Shown here: in pieces, positions 8,216 through 17,175 of the stretch
Numbering within the stretch: position 1 is the stretch's first letter
Layout: each line of letters begins with the position of its first letter
DNA from: Ferdinandcohnia sp036965045
GTDB lineage: Bacteria; Bacillota; Bacilli; Bacillales; Bacillaceae_L
Reading direction: 5' to 3'
NCBI RefSeq assembly: GCF_036965045.1
Contig: NZ_JBALOV010000007.1
Coordinates: 186,001-250,000, forward strand
Length of the DNA: 64,000 nucleotides
Program-made: the position numbers and the translations under genes
The notes under the pieces: model-generated
The model's input: the letters and a program-made list of their open reading frames with translations, nothing else
Databases searched by the model: none
What the model was told of the DNA's origin: nothing

Positions 8216-9493
8216 ATGTTAACAGCAGTTGTAAGAGAACCTATTTCAAAAATAGTTGACGGCAAGCGTGTGATCGTCAAAAAGCCAGAATTGCTAGCAC
8301 CTGCAGGTAACCTTGAAAAATTAAAAATTGCTGTTCACTATGGTGCAGATGCTGTTTTTATAGGTGGTCAAGAATATGGACTACGTTCGAACGCTGATAA
8401 TTTTACACTAGAAGAAATCGCAGAAGGTGTTAAATTCGCAAGTAATTATGGAGCGAAAATTTACGTCACTACCAATATTTTTGCCCATAATGAGAACATG
8501 GATGGAGTAGATGAATACCTAATGGGGCTCGAAAAAGCGGGTGTCTCAGGTATCATCGTTGCAGATCCGCTCATTATTGAAACATGTAAACGAGTAGCTC
8601 CAAAAATGGAAGTACATCTAAGTACACAACAATCCTTATCCAACTGGAAGGCTGTTCAATTTTGGAAGGAAGAAGGGTTAGAACGTGTCGTGCTAGCACG
8701 TGAAACAAGTGCAGAAGAGATAAAAGAAATGAAGGAAAAAGTCGATATTGAAATTGAGACATTCGTCCATGGCGCAATGTGTATTGCTTATTCCGGTCGT
8801 TGTACACTAAGTAATCATATGACTGCTCGCGATTCCAATCGTGGTGGCTGTTGTCAATCATGTAGATGGGATTACGATTTATTTAAACTGGATGAAAATG
8901 AGGACGAAGTCGCTCTTTTTGGTGAAACGGATGCACCTTTTGCAATGAGCCCAAAGGACTTAAAACTGATTGAATCAATTCCGCGTATGATAGAATTAGG
9001 AATTGACAGTTTAAAAATCGAAGGTCGAATGAAATCGATTCACTATATTGCAACGGTAGTAAGTGTTTACCGAAAAGTAATTGATGCCTATAGTGCCGAC
9101 CCAGACAATTTTGTTATCAAAGAAGAGTGGCTAAAAGAGCTTGATAAATGTGCAAATCGTGATACGGCACCTGCCTTCTTTGAGGCTGTCCCTGGCGTAA
9201 AAGAGCAAATGTATGGCACACATAGCAAAAAAACGACTTATGATTTTGCTGGTCTGGTGTTAGACTATGATAAGGAATTAGAGATTGTAACGTTACAGCA
9301 GCGAAATTACTTTAAAAAAGGTGACCAGGTTGAATTTTTCGGACCTGAAATTGAAAACTTTACACAAACAGTTGAGACGATTTGGGATGAGGACGGAAAC
9401 GAAATCGAGGCTGCAAAACATCCTTTGCAAATTGTTTCGTTTAAAGTGGACAAGCCTGTATATTCGAACAACATGATGCGAAAGGGGAAGTAA
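8216..9493 (+). CDS. trhP2: U32-family tRNA uridine hydroxylation protein TrhP2 (YrrO)
   Basis: The second U32 subunit of the wobble-uridine hydroxylation system, 425 residues long. It has the complete cysteine pattern for a 4Fe-4S cluster: GAMCIAYSGRC, then GGCCQSC about 20 residues later. A C-terminal beta-rich extension follows the barrel (GLVLDYDKELEIVTLQQRN). I take ATG 8216 because AGGAGG at 8203-8208 is seven bases upstream; the TTG at 8189 overlaps the previous stop without an SD. It is cotranscribed with trmR, trhP1 and probably udk, which starts one base after its stop. Confidence 0.93.
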   Translation: MLTAVVREPISKIVDGKRVIVKKPELLAPAGNLEKLKIAVHYGADAVFIGGQEYGLRSNADNFTLEEIAEGVKFASNYGAKIYVTTNIFAHNENMDGVDEYLMGLEKAGVSGIIVADPLIIETCKRVAPKMEVHLSTQQSLSNWKAVQFWKEEGLERVVLARETSAEEIKEMKEKVDIEIETFVHGAMCIAYSGRCTLSNHMTARDSNRGGCCQSCRWDYDLFKLDENEDEVALFGETDAPFAMSPKDLKLIESIPRMIELGIDSLKIEGRMKSIHYIATVVSVYRKVIDAYSADPDNFVIKEEWLKELDKCANRDTAPAFFEAVPGVKEQMYGTHSKKTTYDFAGLVLDYDKELEIVTLQQRNYFKKGDQVEFFGPEIENFTQTVETIWDEDGNEIEAAKHPLQIVSFKVDKPVYSNNMMRKGK

Positions 9494-9494
9494 G

Positions 9495-10130
9495 ATGAGC
9501 AAGAAGCCAATTGTCATTGGCATTGCTGGAGGCTCAGGATCTGGTAAAACGAGTGTATCAAAAGCCATATATGAACATTTTAAGGGTCACTCAATCTTAA
9601 TGATTGAACAGGATTCATATTATAAAGATCAAAGCCATATGCCTTTTGAAGAAAGATTAAATACAAATTATGACCATCCTTTAGCTTTTGATAATGACTT
9701 ACTGATTGAGCATATTAAATTTCTTCTTGATTACAAAGGTATAAGTAAGCCAGTTTATGACTATAAATTTCATACAAGGTCTTCCGAAGTGATTCACGTT
9801 GAACCGAAGGACGTAATTATTTTAGAAGGAATTCTAGTTCTTGAGGATGAACGATTACGAGATTTAATGGATATTAAGCTATTTGTTGACACTGATGCAG
9901 ATATCCGAATCATCCGTAGAATGCTACGTGACATTAAAGACCGTGGTCGTACGTTGGATTCTGTTATTGAGCAATATGAAACAGTGGTTCGTCCGATGCA
10001 TAATCAATTTTGTGAACCTACAAAGCGATATGCGGACATCATCATCCCTGAAGGTGGACAAAATCACGTTGCAATTGACTTAATGGTAACAAAAATTCAA
10101 ACAATTCTTGAACAAAACGTCATTTTGTAA
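9495..10130 (+). CDS. udk: Uridine/cytidine kinase
   Basis: Phosphorylates uridine and cytidine in pyrimidine salvage. The 211 residues are the normal length. The P-loop is GIAGGSGSGKT at residues 8-18, followed by EQDSYYKDQ, YDHPLAFD and the RRMLRDIKDRGR lid segment. The start lies directly after the trhP2 stop with a GGGGAAG SD at the end of that gene. A 17-bp hairpin follows. Confidence 0.97.
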   Translation: MSKKPIVIGIAGGSGSGKTSVSKAIYEHFKGHSILMIEQDSYYKDQSHMPFEERLNTNYDHPLAFDNDLLIEHIKFLLDYKGISKPVYDYKFHTRSSEVIHVEPKDVIILEGILVLEDERLRDLMDIKLFVDTDADIRIIRRMLRDIKDRGRTLDSVIEQYETVVRPMHNQFCEPTKRYADIIIPEGGQNHVAIDLMVTKIQTILEQNVIL

Positions 10131-10169
10131 TAACATAACAGTGAAAAAGATGTTATGATAGTACAAATT

Positions 10170-10210
10170 AAGGAAAGGAATGGTAGATATTCCCTACCAT
10201 TCCTTTCCTT
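10170..10210 (+). terminator. 17-bp perfect hairpin between udk and greA
   Basis: AAGGAAAGGAATGGTAG pairs completely with CTACCATTCCTTTCCTT around a seven-base loop. It is strong but lacks a T run in either direction. A second weak stem (CATAACA/TGTTATG, 10134-10157) precedes it. Confidence 0.5.
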
Positions 10211-10298
10211 ACTATACAAAAAAGAAAAAACAAATCGTACTACATACTTAAAAAGCAATCACAGGGGGATTGTAACGACTACAAGGAGTGAAGGGATT

Positions 10299-10772
10299 AT
10301 GGTAGAGAAAGTATTTCCAATGACATTAGAGGGAAAGCAAAAATTAGAGCAGGAATTAGAACATTTAAAAACTGTAAAGCGTAAAGAAGTTGTAGAGCGC
10401 ATAAAAATTGCGAGAAGCTTTGGAGATCTTTCTGAGAACTCAGAGTATGATTCAGCGAAGGACGAACAAGCATTTGTTGAAGGACGTATTACTACGATTG
10501 AAAATATGATTCGAAATGCAAGAATTATTGAAGAAGATGCAGACAGCGCTGGTAAGGTTTCATTAGGAAAATCAGTAACCTTTATTGAACTTCCAGATGG
10601 AGAAGAAGAAACATATACAATTGTGGGAAGCGCAGAAGCGGATCCTTTTGAAGGTAAAATTTCAAATGACTCTCCAATTGCAAAAAGCCTGTTGGGAAAA
10701 CATGTTGGGGACAAAGTAACAGTTCAAACACCAGGCGGAGATATGCTTGTTGAAATCACTAAAATTGACTAA
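10299..10772 (+). CDS. greA: Transcription elongation factor GreA
   Basis: GreA rescues backtracked RNA polymerase by stimulating transcript cleavage. The 157-residue protein has the N-terminal coiled-coil hairpin (EGKQKLEQELEHLKTVKRKE, then ARSFGDLSENSEYDSAKDEQ with the acidic tip) and the C-terminal FKBP-like domain (GSAEADPFEGKISNDSPIA). ATG 10299 is preceded by AAGGAGTG at 10283-10290; the longer open frame from 10155 runs through the upstream hairpin and is not coding. Confidence 0.97.
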   Translation: MVEKVFPMTLEGKQKLEQELEHLKTVKRKEVVERIKIARSFGDLSENSEYDSAKDEQAFVEGRITTIENMIRNARIIEEDADSAGKVSLGKSVTFIELPDGEEETYTIVGSAEADPFEGKISNDSPIAKSLLGKHVGDKVTVQTPGGDMLVEITKID

Positions 10773-10825
10773 TATTGTCATTTTAAAGAGGTTTTTGAGT
10801 AACTTCTATAGGTATAAATAGTATG

Positions 10826-10860
10826 ACACCTCGTCGAAACTGTAGACGAGGTGTTTTTCT
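10826..10860 (+). terminator. Terminator after greA, overlapping the pbpI ribosome binding site
   Basis: ACACCTCGTC (10826-10835) and GACGAGGTGT (10845-10854) form a 10-bp stem followed by TTTTCT. The GAGG in the 3' arm is also the only SD for pbpI, whose ATG is at 10861. Confidence 0.8.
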
Positions 10861-12636
10861 ATGGTAATTAAAAAACGTGCATTTATTATCCTTGTTATCA
10901 TTCTGCTAACTTTAATCGGGCTAATCGGTAGACTCATGCAATTGCAGCTTGTCAGTACAGAGACATTTACGAACCGAGATATAAATTTAATTGAAGCAAG
11001 TGTTTCGCAACGAACTCAAGAACTTGTGATCGACCAGGGACGAGGTCGATTTATCGATCGAAATAAAAAGGCTTTAACCCATGAATATTACCCAACACTC
11101 GTACTGTTTCCATTTTTAAAAAACATTGAATGGCCAGCCGAGGACGTAGCAGAAATCGTAAATCTTTCCGCAACCGTTTTAAGAGATGAAATTGAGGATG
11201 CCAAAAAGCCTGTAATCGTTGGTGGAGACAGACCCATAGAATTAACAGAAACACAGATGAATAAAATCAACGATCTTCAAATTCCTGGCGTATTTGCTGT
11301 CCATCGGCAATATGAGCTTGATAGTGATATTGCCGAGCATTTAATTGGACTCATACGAGAAAATAAAGATCTATTTCAGAAGCGCTATCCTGAGAAAACC
11401 TATTTACCTCAGAATACGAAACTTGGAATTACTGGATTGCAGTCTACGTTTGATGAATTTCTATTGCCAGAAGGTGAGGCAAAGCTGTTATATCATGTGG
11501 CAGGGGATGGAGGACCTTTATTTGGCATTGATGTTAAGTACACAGCGCCTGCAAATCCCTATTACCCAGTGGCTATTCAAACGACATTGGATAAAGACCT
11601 ACAGCTTTTGGCCGAAGAAATTCTTGGTAAGCATCATTTGAAAAAAGGGGGAATTGTTCTACTTGACGTAGAATCCAATGACTTGCTTGCTATGGTTAGT
11701 AAACCAGATATCAATTCATCAAATCCATTTGAAGATGGTACTGCACAAAATCAAATGATCATGCCGCAATTCCCTGGGTCTGTTTTTAAGACGGTAATTG
11801 CCGCTGCTGCGATTGAACAACAGCAAGTTTCGAATGATCGAATGTTCAATTGTGATCTAGATCTGTATGGCGAGGGACCAGCTGAATATCCACACGGGAT
11901 GCTTAATTTTAATAATAGCTTTGCGAATAGCTGTAATTACACATTTGCAACCATCGCACAGGAATTGATACAAAAGGACCGAGATATCATTGAAAAATAT
12001 TCCGAAATGCTGGGCTTACTTGGTCCAGTGGGCTGGAATGGTGATGTATTTCGTTTCCAGGATTTCAAACAGCTCCCAAATGAATATAATGGTCGAATTT
12101 GGACGGATGAAAAAGATAAACATGTGGCAAAAGCTATCGCACAAACGGCAATTGGTCAAAAGGATGTTAGGGTAACTCCATTAGGTATAGCCAATATGAT
12201 GTCAACCATCGCCCGTGGGGGTTCAAAAAAAGAAGTCCGTACTGTTAGTGATGTGTTGTATAAAAACGGAACGACCTTATTTTCTTTTTCAAAACAAGAT
12301 ATGGAAGGGGCTAAGATTGCGCCATATACAGCAAGCAGGCTTCAGGAGTTGCTTCGAGGAGTTGTCACTAACGGAACTGGGAAACGGTTCGCAGATCTTC
12401 CTTATAGCGTGGCCGGTAAATCAGGAACAGCCCAAACAGGAAAAAAACAGGGTGAAACGGGACTTGTTAACACATGGTTTGCCGGATATTTTCCATTTGA
12501 AAGTCCGAGATACGCACTCGTAGTGGTTGGTTTGGAGCATCCGAACTCTCAGTCAGTAACGAATTCAGTCTTTTATGAAATTGTTCAAGGTATATATCAA
12601 ATGGAACAGGAAAAAGGTACCAAATCAAACGACTGA
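10861..12636 (+). CDS. pbpI: Class B penicillin-binding protein PbpI (YrrR)
   Basis: A membrane-anchored D,D-transpeptidase that crosslinks peptidoglycan. The 591 residues have an N-terminal helix (about 7-30), a dimerisation domain (ending near 210) and a transpeptidase domain with Ser307 in SVFK, SCN at 357-359 and KSGTAQTG from 520. The KSG in place of the common KTG is compatible with activity. It follows greA and precedes yrrS as in Bacillus subtilis. Its SD lies in the 3' arm of the greA terminator, so readthrough message would have a masked start. Confidence 0.94.
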   Translation: MVIKKRAFIILVIILLTLIGLIGRLMQLQLVSTETFTNRDINLIEASVSQRTQELVIDQGRGRFIDRNKKALTHEYYPTLVLFPFLKNIEWPAEDVAEIVNLSATVLRDEIEDAKKPVIVGGDRPIELTETQMNKINDLQIPGVFAVHRQYELDSDIAEHLIGLIRENKDLFQKRYPEKTYLPQNTKLGITGLQSTFDEFLLPEGEAKLLYHVAGDGGPLFGIDVKYTAPANPYYPVAIQTTLDKDLQLLAEEILGKHHLKKGGIVLLDVESNDLLAMVSKPDINSSNPFEDGTAQNQMIMPQFPGSVFKTVIAAAAIEQQQVSNDRMFNCDLDLYGEGPAEYPHGMLNFNNSFANSCNYTFATIAQELIQKDRDIIEKYSEMLGLLGPVGWNGDVFRFQDFKQLPNEYNGRIWTDEKDKHVAKAIAQTAIGQKDVRVTPLGIANMMSTIARGGSKKEVRTVSDVLYKNGTTLFSFSKQDMEGAKIAPYTASRLQELLRGVVTNGTGKRFADLPYSVAGKSGTAQTGKKQGETGLVNTWFAGYFPFESPRYALVVVGLEHPNSQSVTNSVFYEIVQGIYQMEQEKGTKSND

Positions 12637-12648
12637 TAAAGAAAGCAC

Positions 12649-12677
12649 TTCAACCTTTCGTTCACACATGCTAGAAT
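12649..12677 (+). promoter_or_regulatory. Putative sigma-A promoter for yrrS
   Basis: TTCAAC at 12649-12654 and TAGAAT at 12672-12677 are separated by 17 bases in the gap between pbpI and yrrS. Confidence 0.45.
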
Positions 12678-12724
12678 AAGAAGATAGTGAATGGAGTAAT
12701 AGTTGTTTTAGGAGGTACTATAAA

Positions 12725-13453
12725 ATGGGGTATGATTTAGACAATTTATATGAAGGTCCTCGATCACAAAAAAGAGCGAAACGAAAAAGGGTAAATCGAA
12801 TTTTAAATATGTTAATTGTCCTAGTTGTAGTGTTAATTATCTTCTTTGGTGGAAAGCTTATTTTTGGAGATAAAAATGTAGACGAAACTGTGTCTTCTAA
12901 TCAAACGAATCAACCGCAGGATAATAAAGCTGCTTCTGATGATTCACGGGACAAAGAGAAAGAAAAAGAAGAAACCTCTACTGATAAACCAGATAGTCAA
13001 GAAACAAATCAGGAAGATTCTGAAGAAAATAAGGAAGAGCAACAAGCTTCAGAATCAGATGAAGCGGCTGTTGTTACAGAAGGGGACCCTGAATCAAATA
13101 TTATAAAAATAATTGAAAATCCTGCATGGAAGCCAATTGGCACTGCACAGGCAGAACCGCATAGTATTAACTATACGGAAGATTCAGTTGATCGAAATGA
13201 AATGGAGATGGCTGCGAGCTATGCGACGGGCTTTGATCGGTCGGATATGGTTGTTTGGTGGCTAGGAAGGAATGGAGAAAATTCCATTACCGCAACCGTT
13301 TCATCAAAAACGACTAAACAAGTTGTTAAAGTATACTTAGATTGGGTTCCGAATGAAGGTTGGAAACCAACAAAAATTGAAGAATTGAAAGAAAATGACA
13401 GTCAAACATATAAAAACTATAAGAATTCAGAACCAGATGAAGATGATGAATAA
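12725..13453 (+). CDS. yrrS: DUF1510 membrane-anchored protein YrrS
   Basis: A protein of unknown function adjacent to pbpI across Bacillus. The 242 residues show a basic N-terminus (SQKRAKRKRVN), one membrane helix at about 26-46, a long Ser/Asp/Glu/Lys-rich linker to about residue 120, and a C-terminal globular DUF1510 domain (NPAWKPIGTAQ through VYLDWVPNEGWKPTK). The domain probably lies outside the membrane. ATG 12725 follows TAGGAGG. A terminator follows. Confidence 0.88.
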   Translation: MGYDLDNLYEGPRSQKRAKRKRVNRILNMLIVLVVVLIIFFGGKLIFGDKNVDETVSSNQTNQPQDNKAASDDSRDKEKEKEETSTDKPDSQETNQEDSEENKEEQQASESDEAAVVTEGDPESNIIKIIENPAWKPIGTAQAEPHSINYTEDSVDRNEMEMAASYATGFDRSDMVVWWLGRNGENSITATVSSKTTKQVVKVYLDWVPNEGWKPTKIEELKENDSQTYKNYKNSEPDEDDE

Positions 13454-13458
13454 ATTAA

Positions 13459-13484
13459 GCGCAGGGGATCCTGCGTTTTTTTTT
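13459..13484 (+). terminator. Terminator after yrrS
   Basis: CGCAGG and CCTGCG flank GGAT, and nine T residues follow. Confidence 0.85.
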
Positions 13485-13550
13485 ATCTTATTTTAGACGT
13501 GGAAATTGAAAAAATAAGGTAAATATGATAAATTTAGAACAGTTCATTTT

Positions 13551-13586
13551 TAAATTCATAGTATACAGATAGGAATAATATATAAT
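13551..13586 (+). promoter_or_regulatory. Promoter region of the yrrT operon with possible CymR box
   Basis: TATAAT lies at 13581-13586, without a good -35. Immediately upstream, TAAATTC (13551-13557) and ATAGGAATAA (13569-13578) resemble the two halves of the CymR operator known to control the orthologous Bacillus subtilis operon, but the spacing is one base off the consensus I remember. The repressor assignment is an inference. Confidence 0.4.
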
Positions 13587-13603
13587 AGTGGAGAGTGAGA
13601 AAA

Positions 13604-14248
13604 ATGGGGCGCGAGTTTTTAGAGGTTTTTGAAGGTTGGGCAAACACTTATGACCAGACAGTAACAGGAAATGATGTCGAATATAAGGAAGTGTTTCTAC
13701 GGTATGACGATATTCTAAATGATGTCGTACAAAAATCTGGTCCCACAGTATTGGAGTTTGGGGTGGGTACTGGTAATCTCACTCAAAAGCTACTGGACGA
13801 AAATAAAAAAGTGTATGGGGTTGAACCTTCGGAGCCCATGCGAGAGATTGCCTTAGAAAAGCTTCAAAACTATTCTTTAACAATTGAAGATGGAGATTTT
13901 ATTATTTTTAATAAACCTTCTGATCAAATCGACACAATCGTTAGTACGTATGCCTTTCACCATCTAAATGATATTGAGAAAAATCAAGCATTTTCTCAAT
14001 ATAGCAAGATACTTCATAAAGGTGGTAAAATAGTGTTTGCGGATACTATGTTTGAAAATAAACAAGAATATAGTATGACGATTCAGTCCGCAAAACAAAA
14101 AGGCTTCCTTCACTTAGCAAAGGACTTAGAAACAGAATACTATACAACCATTCCTGTCCTGCAGGAAATTGCAGAGCAAAATGGTTTTTCTGTAGAATTC
14201 ACACGTTTCAACCATTTTGTATGGGTAATGGAGGCGACGAAACAGTAA
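13604..14248 (+). CDS. yrrT: SAM-dependent methyltransferase YrrT
   Basis: A class I methyltransferase, first gene of the methionine-to-cysteine recycling operon. The 214 residues include motif I VLEFGVGTGNLT and motif VVSTYAFHHL-like sequence (STYAFHHLNDIEK). The substrate is not established. ATG 13604 follows GGAGAGTGAG and matches the MGREF start of the family; the in-frame GTG nine bases earlier overlaps the SD. mtnN follows closely, which handles the nucleoside product of SAM-dependent reactions. Confidence 0.9.
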   Translation: MGREFLEVFEGWANTYDQTVTGNDVEYKEVFLRYDDILNDVVQKSGPTVLEFGVGTGNLTQKLLDENKKVYGVEPSEPMREIALEKLQNYSLTIEDGDFIIFNKPSDQIDTIVSTYAFHHLNDIEKNQAFSQYSKILHKGGKIVFADTMFENKQEYSMTIQSAKQKGFLHLAKDLETEYYTTIPVLQEIAEQNGFSVEFTRFNHFVWVMEATKQ

Positions 14249-14269
14249 AAATGAAAGGTGATATGTTGT

Positions 14270-14974
14270 ATGAAAATAGCAATAATCGGAGCAATGGACG
14301 AGGAAGTAGACATTTTACGTGGGAAAATTGAAAATAGACGTGAAACAACAGTAGCAGGAAGTGTTTTCTATACTGGAACACTCAATGGCTATGATGTCAT
14401 TTTACTCAAATCAGGGATCGGTAAAGTGAATGCCGCGATTTCAACAACGATTTTATTGCTGCAATTTAAACCAGATTTTGTAGTGAATACGGGTTCGGCA
14501 GGCGGTCACCTAGAAACACTTAATGTAGGTGATATTGTCATATCGTCTGAGGTAAGACATCATGATGTAGATGTGACTGCCTTTGATTATGAATATGGGC
14601 AAGTTCCAGGGCTACCTGCAGCCTTTAAGGCAGATGAAAAGCTAATTGAATTAGCTGAAAAAAGTGCTGAAGGAATTACAGATATCCAGGTTGTCACAGG
14701 ACTGATTGCAACAGGTGATTCTTTTATGAATGACCCGGAGCGAGTTTCATTTGTCAGTCAAAAATTTGGCGATTTATATGCTGTAGAAATGGAAGCTGCT
14801 GCTGTTGCGCAAGTTTGTCATCAGTTTGAAGTACCATTTGTAGTTATTCGTGCCCTATCAGATATCGCAGGGAAAGAGTCAGACGTCTCGTTCGAACAAT
14901 TCCTGCAAACTGCAGCAGTCAATTCTTCAAAAGTTGTTGAACGTATGGTAGAGGAAATAAATAGATCATTATAA
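14270..14974 (+). CDS. mtnN: 5'-methylthioadenosine/S-adenosylhomocysteine nucleosidase
   Basis: Cleaves S-adenosylhomocysteine and methylthioadenosine to adenine and the thioribose product, feeding cysteine synthesis from methionine. The 234-residue PNP-fold protein has IIGAMDEEVDIL at the start, GSAGG mid-protein, and the ALSDIAGKESDVSF segment with the catalytic aspartate near the end. AAAGGTG at 14254-14260 sets ATG 14270; the GTG at 14258 is inside that SD. Confidence 0.96.
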   Translation: MKIAIIGAMDEEVDILRGKIENRRETTVAGSVFYTGTLNGYDVILLKSGIGKVNAAISTTILLLQFKPDFVVNTGSAGGHLETLNVGDIVISSEVRHHDVDVTAFDYEYGQVPGLPAAFKADEKLIELAEKSAEGITDIQVVTGLIATGDSFMNDPERVSFVSQKFGDLYAVEMEAAAVAQVCHQFEVPFVVIRALSDIAGKESDVSFEQFLQTAAVNSSKVVERMVEEINRSL

Positions 14975-15013
14975 TTTGATTCGCCAAGGTGAATTTGATT
15001 AGGGGGATTTGTC

Positions 15014-15937
15014 ATGCAAGTGTATCGAAATGTCCATGAGCTTATCGGAAATACTCCGATAGTTGAAATTACGAAGCTTCCATTATGTAATGGGGTTCGT
15101 CTTTTTGCAAAGCTTGAATTCTTTAATCCAGGTGGTAGTATCAAAGATCGATTAGGAGTCGAACTTCTTCAACATGCTTTTGCAACAGGTCAGTTAAAAG
15201 AAGGAGGAACGGTCATTGAACCTACAGCTGGTAATACGGGAATTGGACTTGCCCTTGCTGCAATTAACCACAACGTTAACGTGATTCTTTGTGTGCCAGA
15301 GAAGTTTTCCACCGAAAAACAAGATTTGATGAAGGCATTAGGTGCAACAGTCATTAATACACCCACAGAGGCTGGGATGACGGGGGCAATTGAGAAGGCC
15401 AAAGAGCTACTTGATGAAATACCAAATTCGTATTGTCCACAACAATTTGCAAACCCTGCTAATCCAGGTACCTATTATAAAACAATTGGACCTGAAATTT
15501 GGCAGCAACTTGAGGGTAAAATAGATATTTTTGTAGCTGGTGCTGGTACAGGCGGGACCTTTATGGGGACTGCAAAGTATTTGAAGGAAATGAACCCCTC
15601 TATAAAAACGGTTATTGTCGAGCCAGTTGGGTCCATTTTAAATGGTGGGGAATCAGGGCCACATAAAACAGAAGGAATTGGTATGGAATTTCTTCCAGGA
15701 TATATGGATACATCTTATTTCGATTCCATTCATACGATCACGGATGAGGATGCATTTAAACGGGTAAAAGAGGTAGCACATTTAGAGGGATTGCTTGTTG
15801 GTAGTTCATCAGGCGCTGCCCTTCATGCCGCACTTATAGAAGCGCAAGCAGCGAAGCCAGGGTCACATCTTCTTGTGATTTTTCCAGATAGTAGTGAACG
15901 CTATTTAAGTAAAAAAATTTATGAAGGTGGGATATAG
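15014..15937 (+). CDS. mccA: O-acetylserine-dependent cystathionine beta-synthase MccA (YrhA)
   Basis: A PLP enzyme that joins O-acetylserine (or serine) with homocysteine to form cystathionine in reverse transsulfuration. The 307 residues contain the PLP lysine in GGSIKDRLG, the phosphate loop AGTGGTF and the substrate loop PTAGNTGIGLA. The start follows a GGGGG SD. It overlaps nothing but lies two bases before mccB, its pathway partner. Confidence 0.94.
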   Translation: MQVYRNVHELIGNTPIVEITKLPLCNGVRLFAKLEFFNPGGSIKDRLGVELLQHAFATGQLKEGGTVIEPTAGNTGIGLALAAINHNVNVILCVPEKFSTEKQDLMKALGATVINTPTEAGMTGAIEKAKELLDEIPNSYCPQQFANPANPGTYYKTIGPEIWQQLEGKIDIFVAGAGTGGTFMGTAKYLKEMNPSIKTVIVEPVGSILNGGESGPHKTEGIGMEFLPGYMDTSYFDSIHTITDEDAFKRVKEVAHLEGLLVGSSSGAALHAALIEAQAAKPGSHLLVIFPDSSERYLSKKIYEGGI

Positions 15938-15938
15938 A

Positions 15939-17072
15939 ATGAAAAGAAAAACATTGCTTATTCATGGAGGAGTGGGCGAGGATCCGCAGACAGGTGCAGT
16001 TAATACACCAATCTATCAGGTTAGTACGTATAAACAAGAAGGAATCGGAAATTTTAAGGGATACGAATACTCACGGACTGGAAATCCAACCAGACATGCC
16101 CTTGAAGAATTAATTAAGGACATTGAAGGCGGAGAAAGAGGATTTGCTTTTGGTTCTGGTATGGCAGCAATTACGGCTGTAATGATGCTATTTAACAGCG
16201 GGGACCATGTGATTTTAACGGATGATGTATACGGTGGCACCTATCGTGTGATGACAAAGGTTCTTAACCGACTGGGCATTGATTCGACTTTTATTGATAC
16301 AAGCAATCTTGACAATATAGAAGGTGAAATTCGCGAAAATACAAGAGCGATTTATATTGAATCACCAACAAATCCGTTGTTAAAAATTACAGATATTAAG
16401 GGTGCTGCAGAAATTGCGAAAAAGCATAACCTATTAACGATCGTTGATAACACCTTTAGTACCCCTTATTGGCAAACGCCGATTGCACTTGGTGCTGATA
16501 TTGTGTTACACAGTGCTACCAAATATATTGGTGGTCATAGTGATGTTGTGGCTGGACTCGTTGTCGTGAATTCAGCAAAGCTAGGTGAGGATTTACATTT
16601 TGTTCAAAATTCAACGGGTGGTGTGCTTGGTCCTCAGGATTCTTGGTTATTGATTCGTGGAATTCGTACACTTGGAGTTAGGATGGAAGAACATGAAGAA
16701 AACACAAGAAAAATTGTAGAATTCTTACAAAAACATCCTGCAATCAAAAAAGTGTTCTATCCCGGAATTGAAACACATCCAAATCATGCTATTGCAAAAG
16801 CTCAAGCAAAAGGCTTTGGTGGAATGGTATCGTTTGATGTCGGAAGTGCCGAAAATGCGGATAAGCTTCTAAGTAAAGTAAAATACTTCACATTGGCAGA
16901 AAGTCTTGGTGCTGTTGAAAGCTTGATTTCTGTTCCAGCAAAAATGACACATGCTTCTATTCCAAAGGATCGTCGTGAGTTGCTTGGAATAGGTGATGGA
17001 CTTGTTCGTATATCTGTAGGTTTAGAAGATGTAGAGGACTTAATTGAGGACCTTGAACAAGGCTTAAAATAA
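15939..17072 (+). CDS. mccB: Cystathionine gamma-lyase/homocysteine gamma-lyase MccB (YrhB)
   Basis: Converts cystathionine to cysteine, ammonia and 2-oxobutyrate. It is a Cys/Met metabolism PLP enzyme of 377 residues with YSRTGNPTR, the VVDNTFSTPY segment and the PLP lysine in HSATKYIGGHSD. ATG 15939 is preceded by AAGGTGGG; upstream in-frame starts lie within mccA. The operon ends at a strong terminator at 17082-17119. Confidence 0.95.
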   Translation: MKRKTLLIHGGVGEDPQTGAVNTPIYQVSTYKQEGIGNFKGYEYSRTGNPTRHALEELIKDIEGGERGFAFGSGMAAITAVMMLFNSGDHVILTDDVYGGTYRVMTKVLNRLGIDSTFIDTSNLDNIEGEIRENTRAIYIESPTNPLLKITDIKGAAEIAKKHNLLTIVDNTFSTPYWQTPIALGADIVLHSATKYIGGHSDVVAGLVVVNSAKLGEDLHFVQNSTGGVLGPQDSWLLIRGIRTLGVRMEEHEENTRKIVEFLQKHPAIKKVFYPGIETHPNHAIAKAQAKGFGGMVSFDVGSAENADKLLSKVKYFTLAESLGAVESLISVPAKMTHASIPKDRRELLGIGDGLVRISVGLEDVEDLIEDLEQGLK

Positions 17073-17081
17073 GAAGTACGG

Positions 17082-17119
17082 CCTCTAACCCATAGCTGGG
17101 TTGGAGGTTTATTTTTTTA
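17082..17119 (+). terminator. Terminator of the yrrT-mtnN-mccA-mccB operon
   Basis: CCTCTAACCC and GGGTTGGAGG pair around ATAGCT, followed by a long T-rich tract. Confidence 0.88.
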
Positions 17120-17175
17120 TGGTCTATGAAATTATAAAATTTATCGTTGTGGATAACTTATAATGGGTGTATCCA

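Noticed and set aside
10155..10298. N-terminal extension of greA by 48 codons
   Set aside because: The extension reads through a perfect hairpin and lacks family similarity; AAGGAGTG sets the ATG at 10299.
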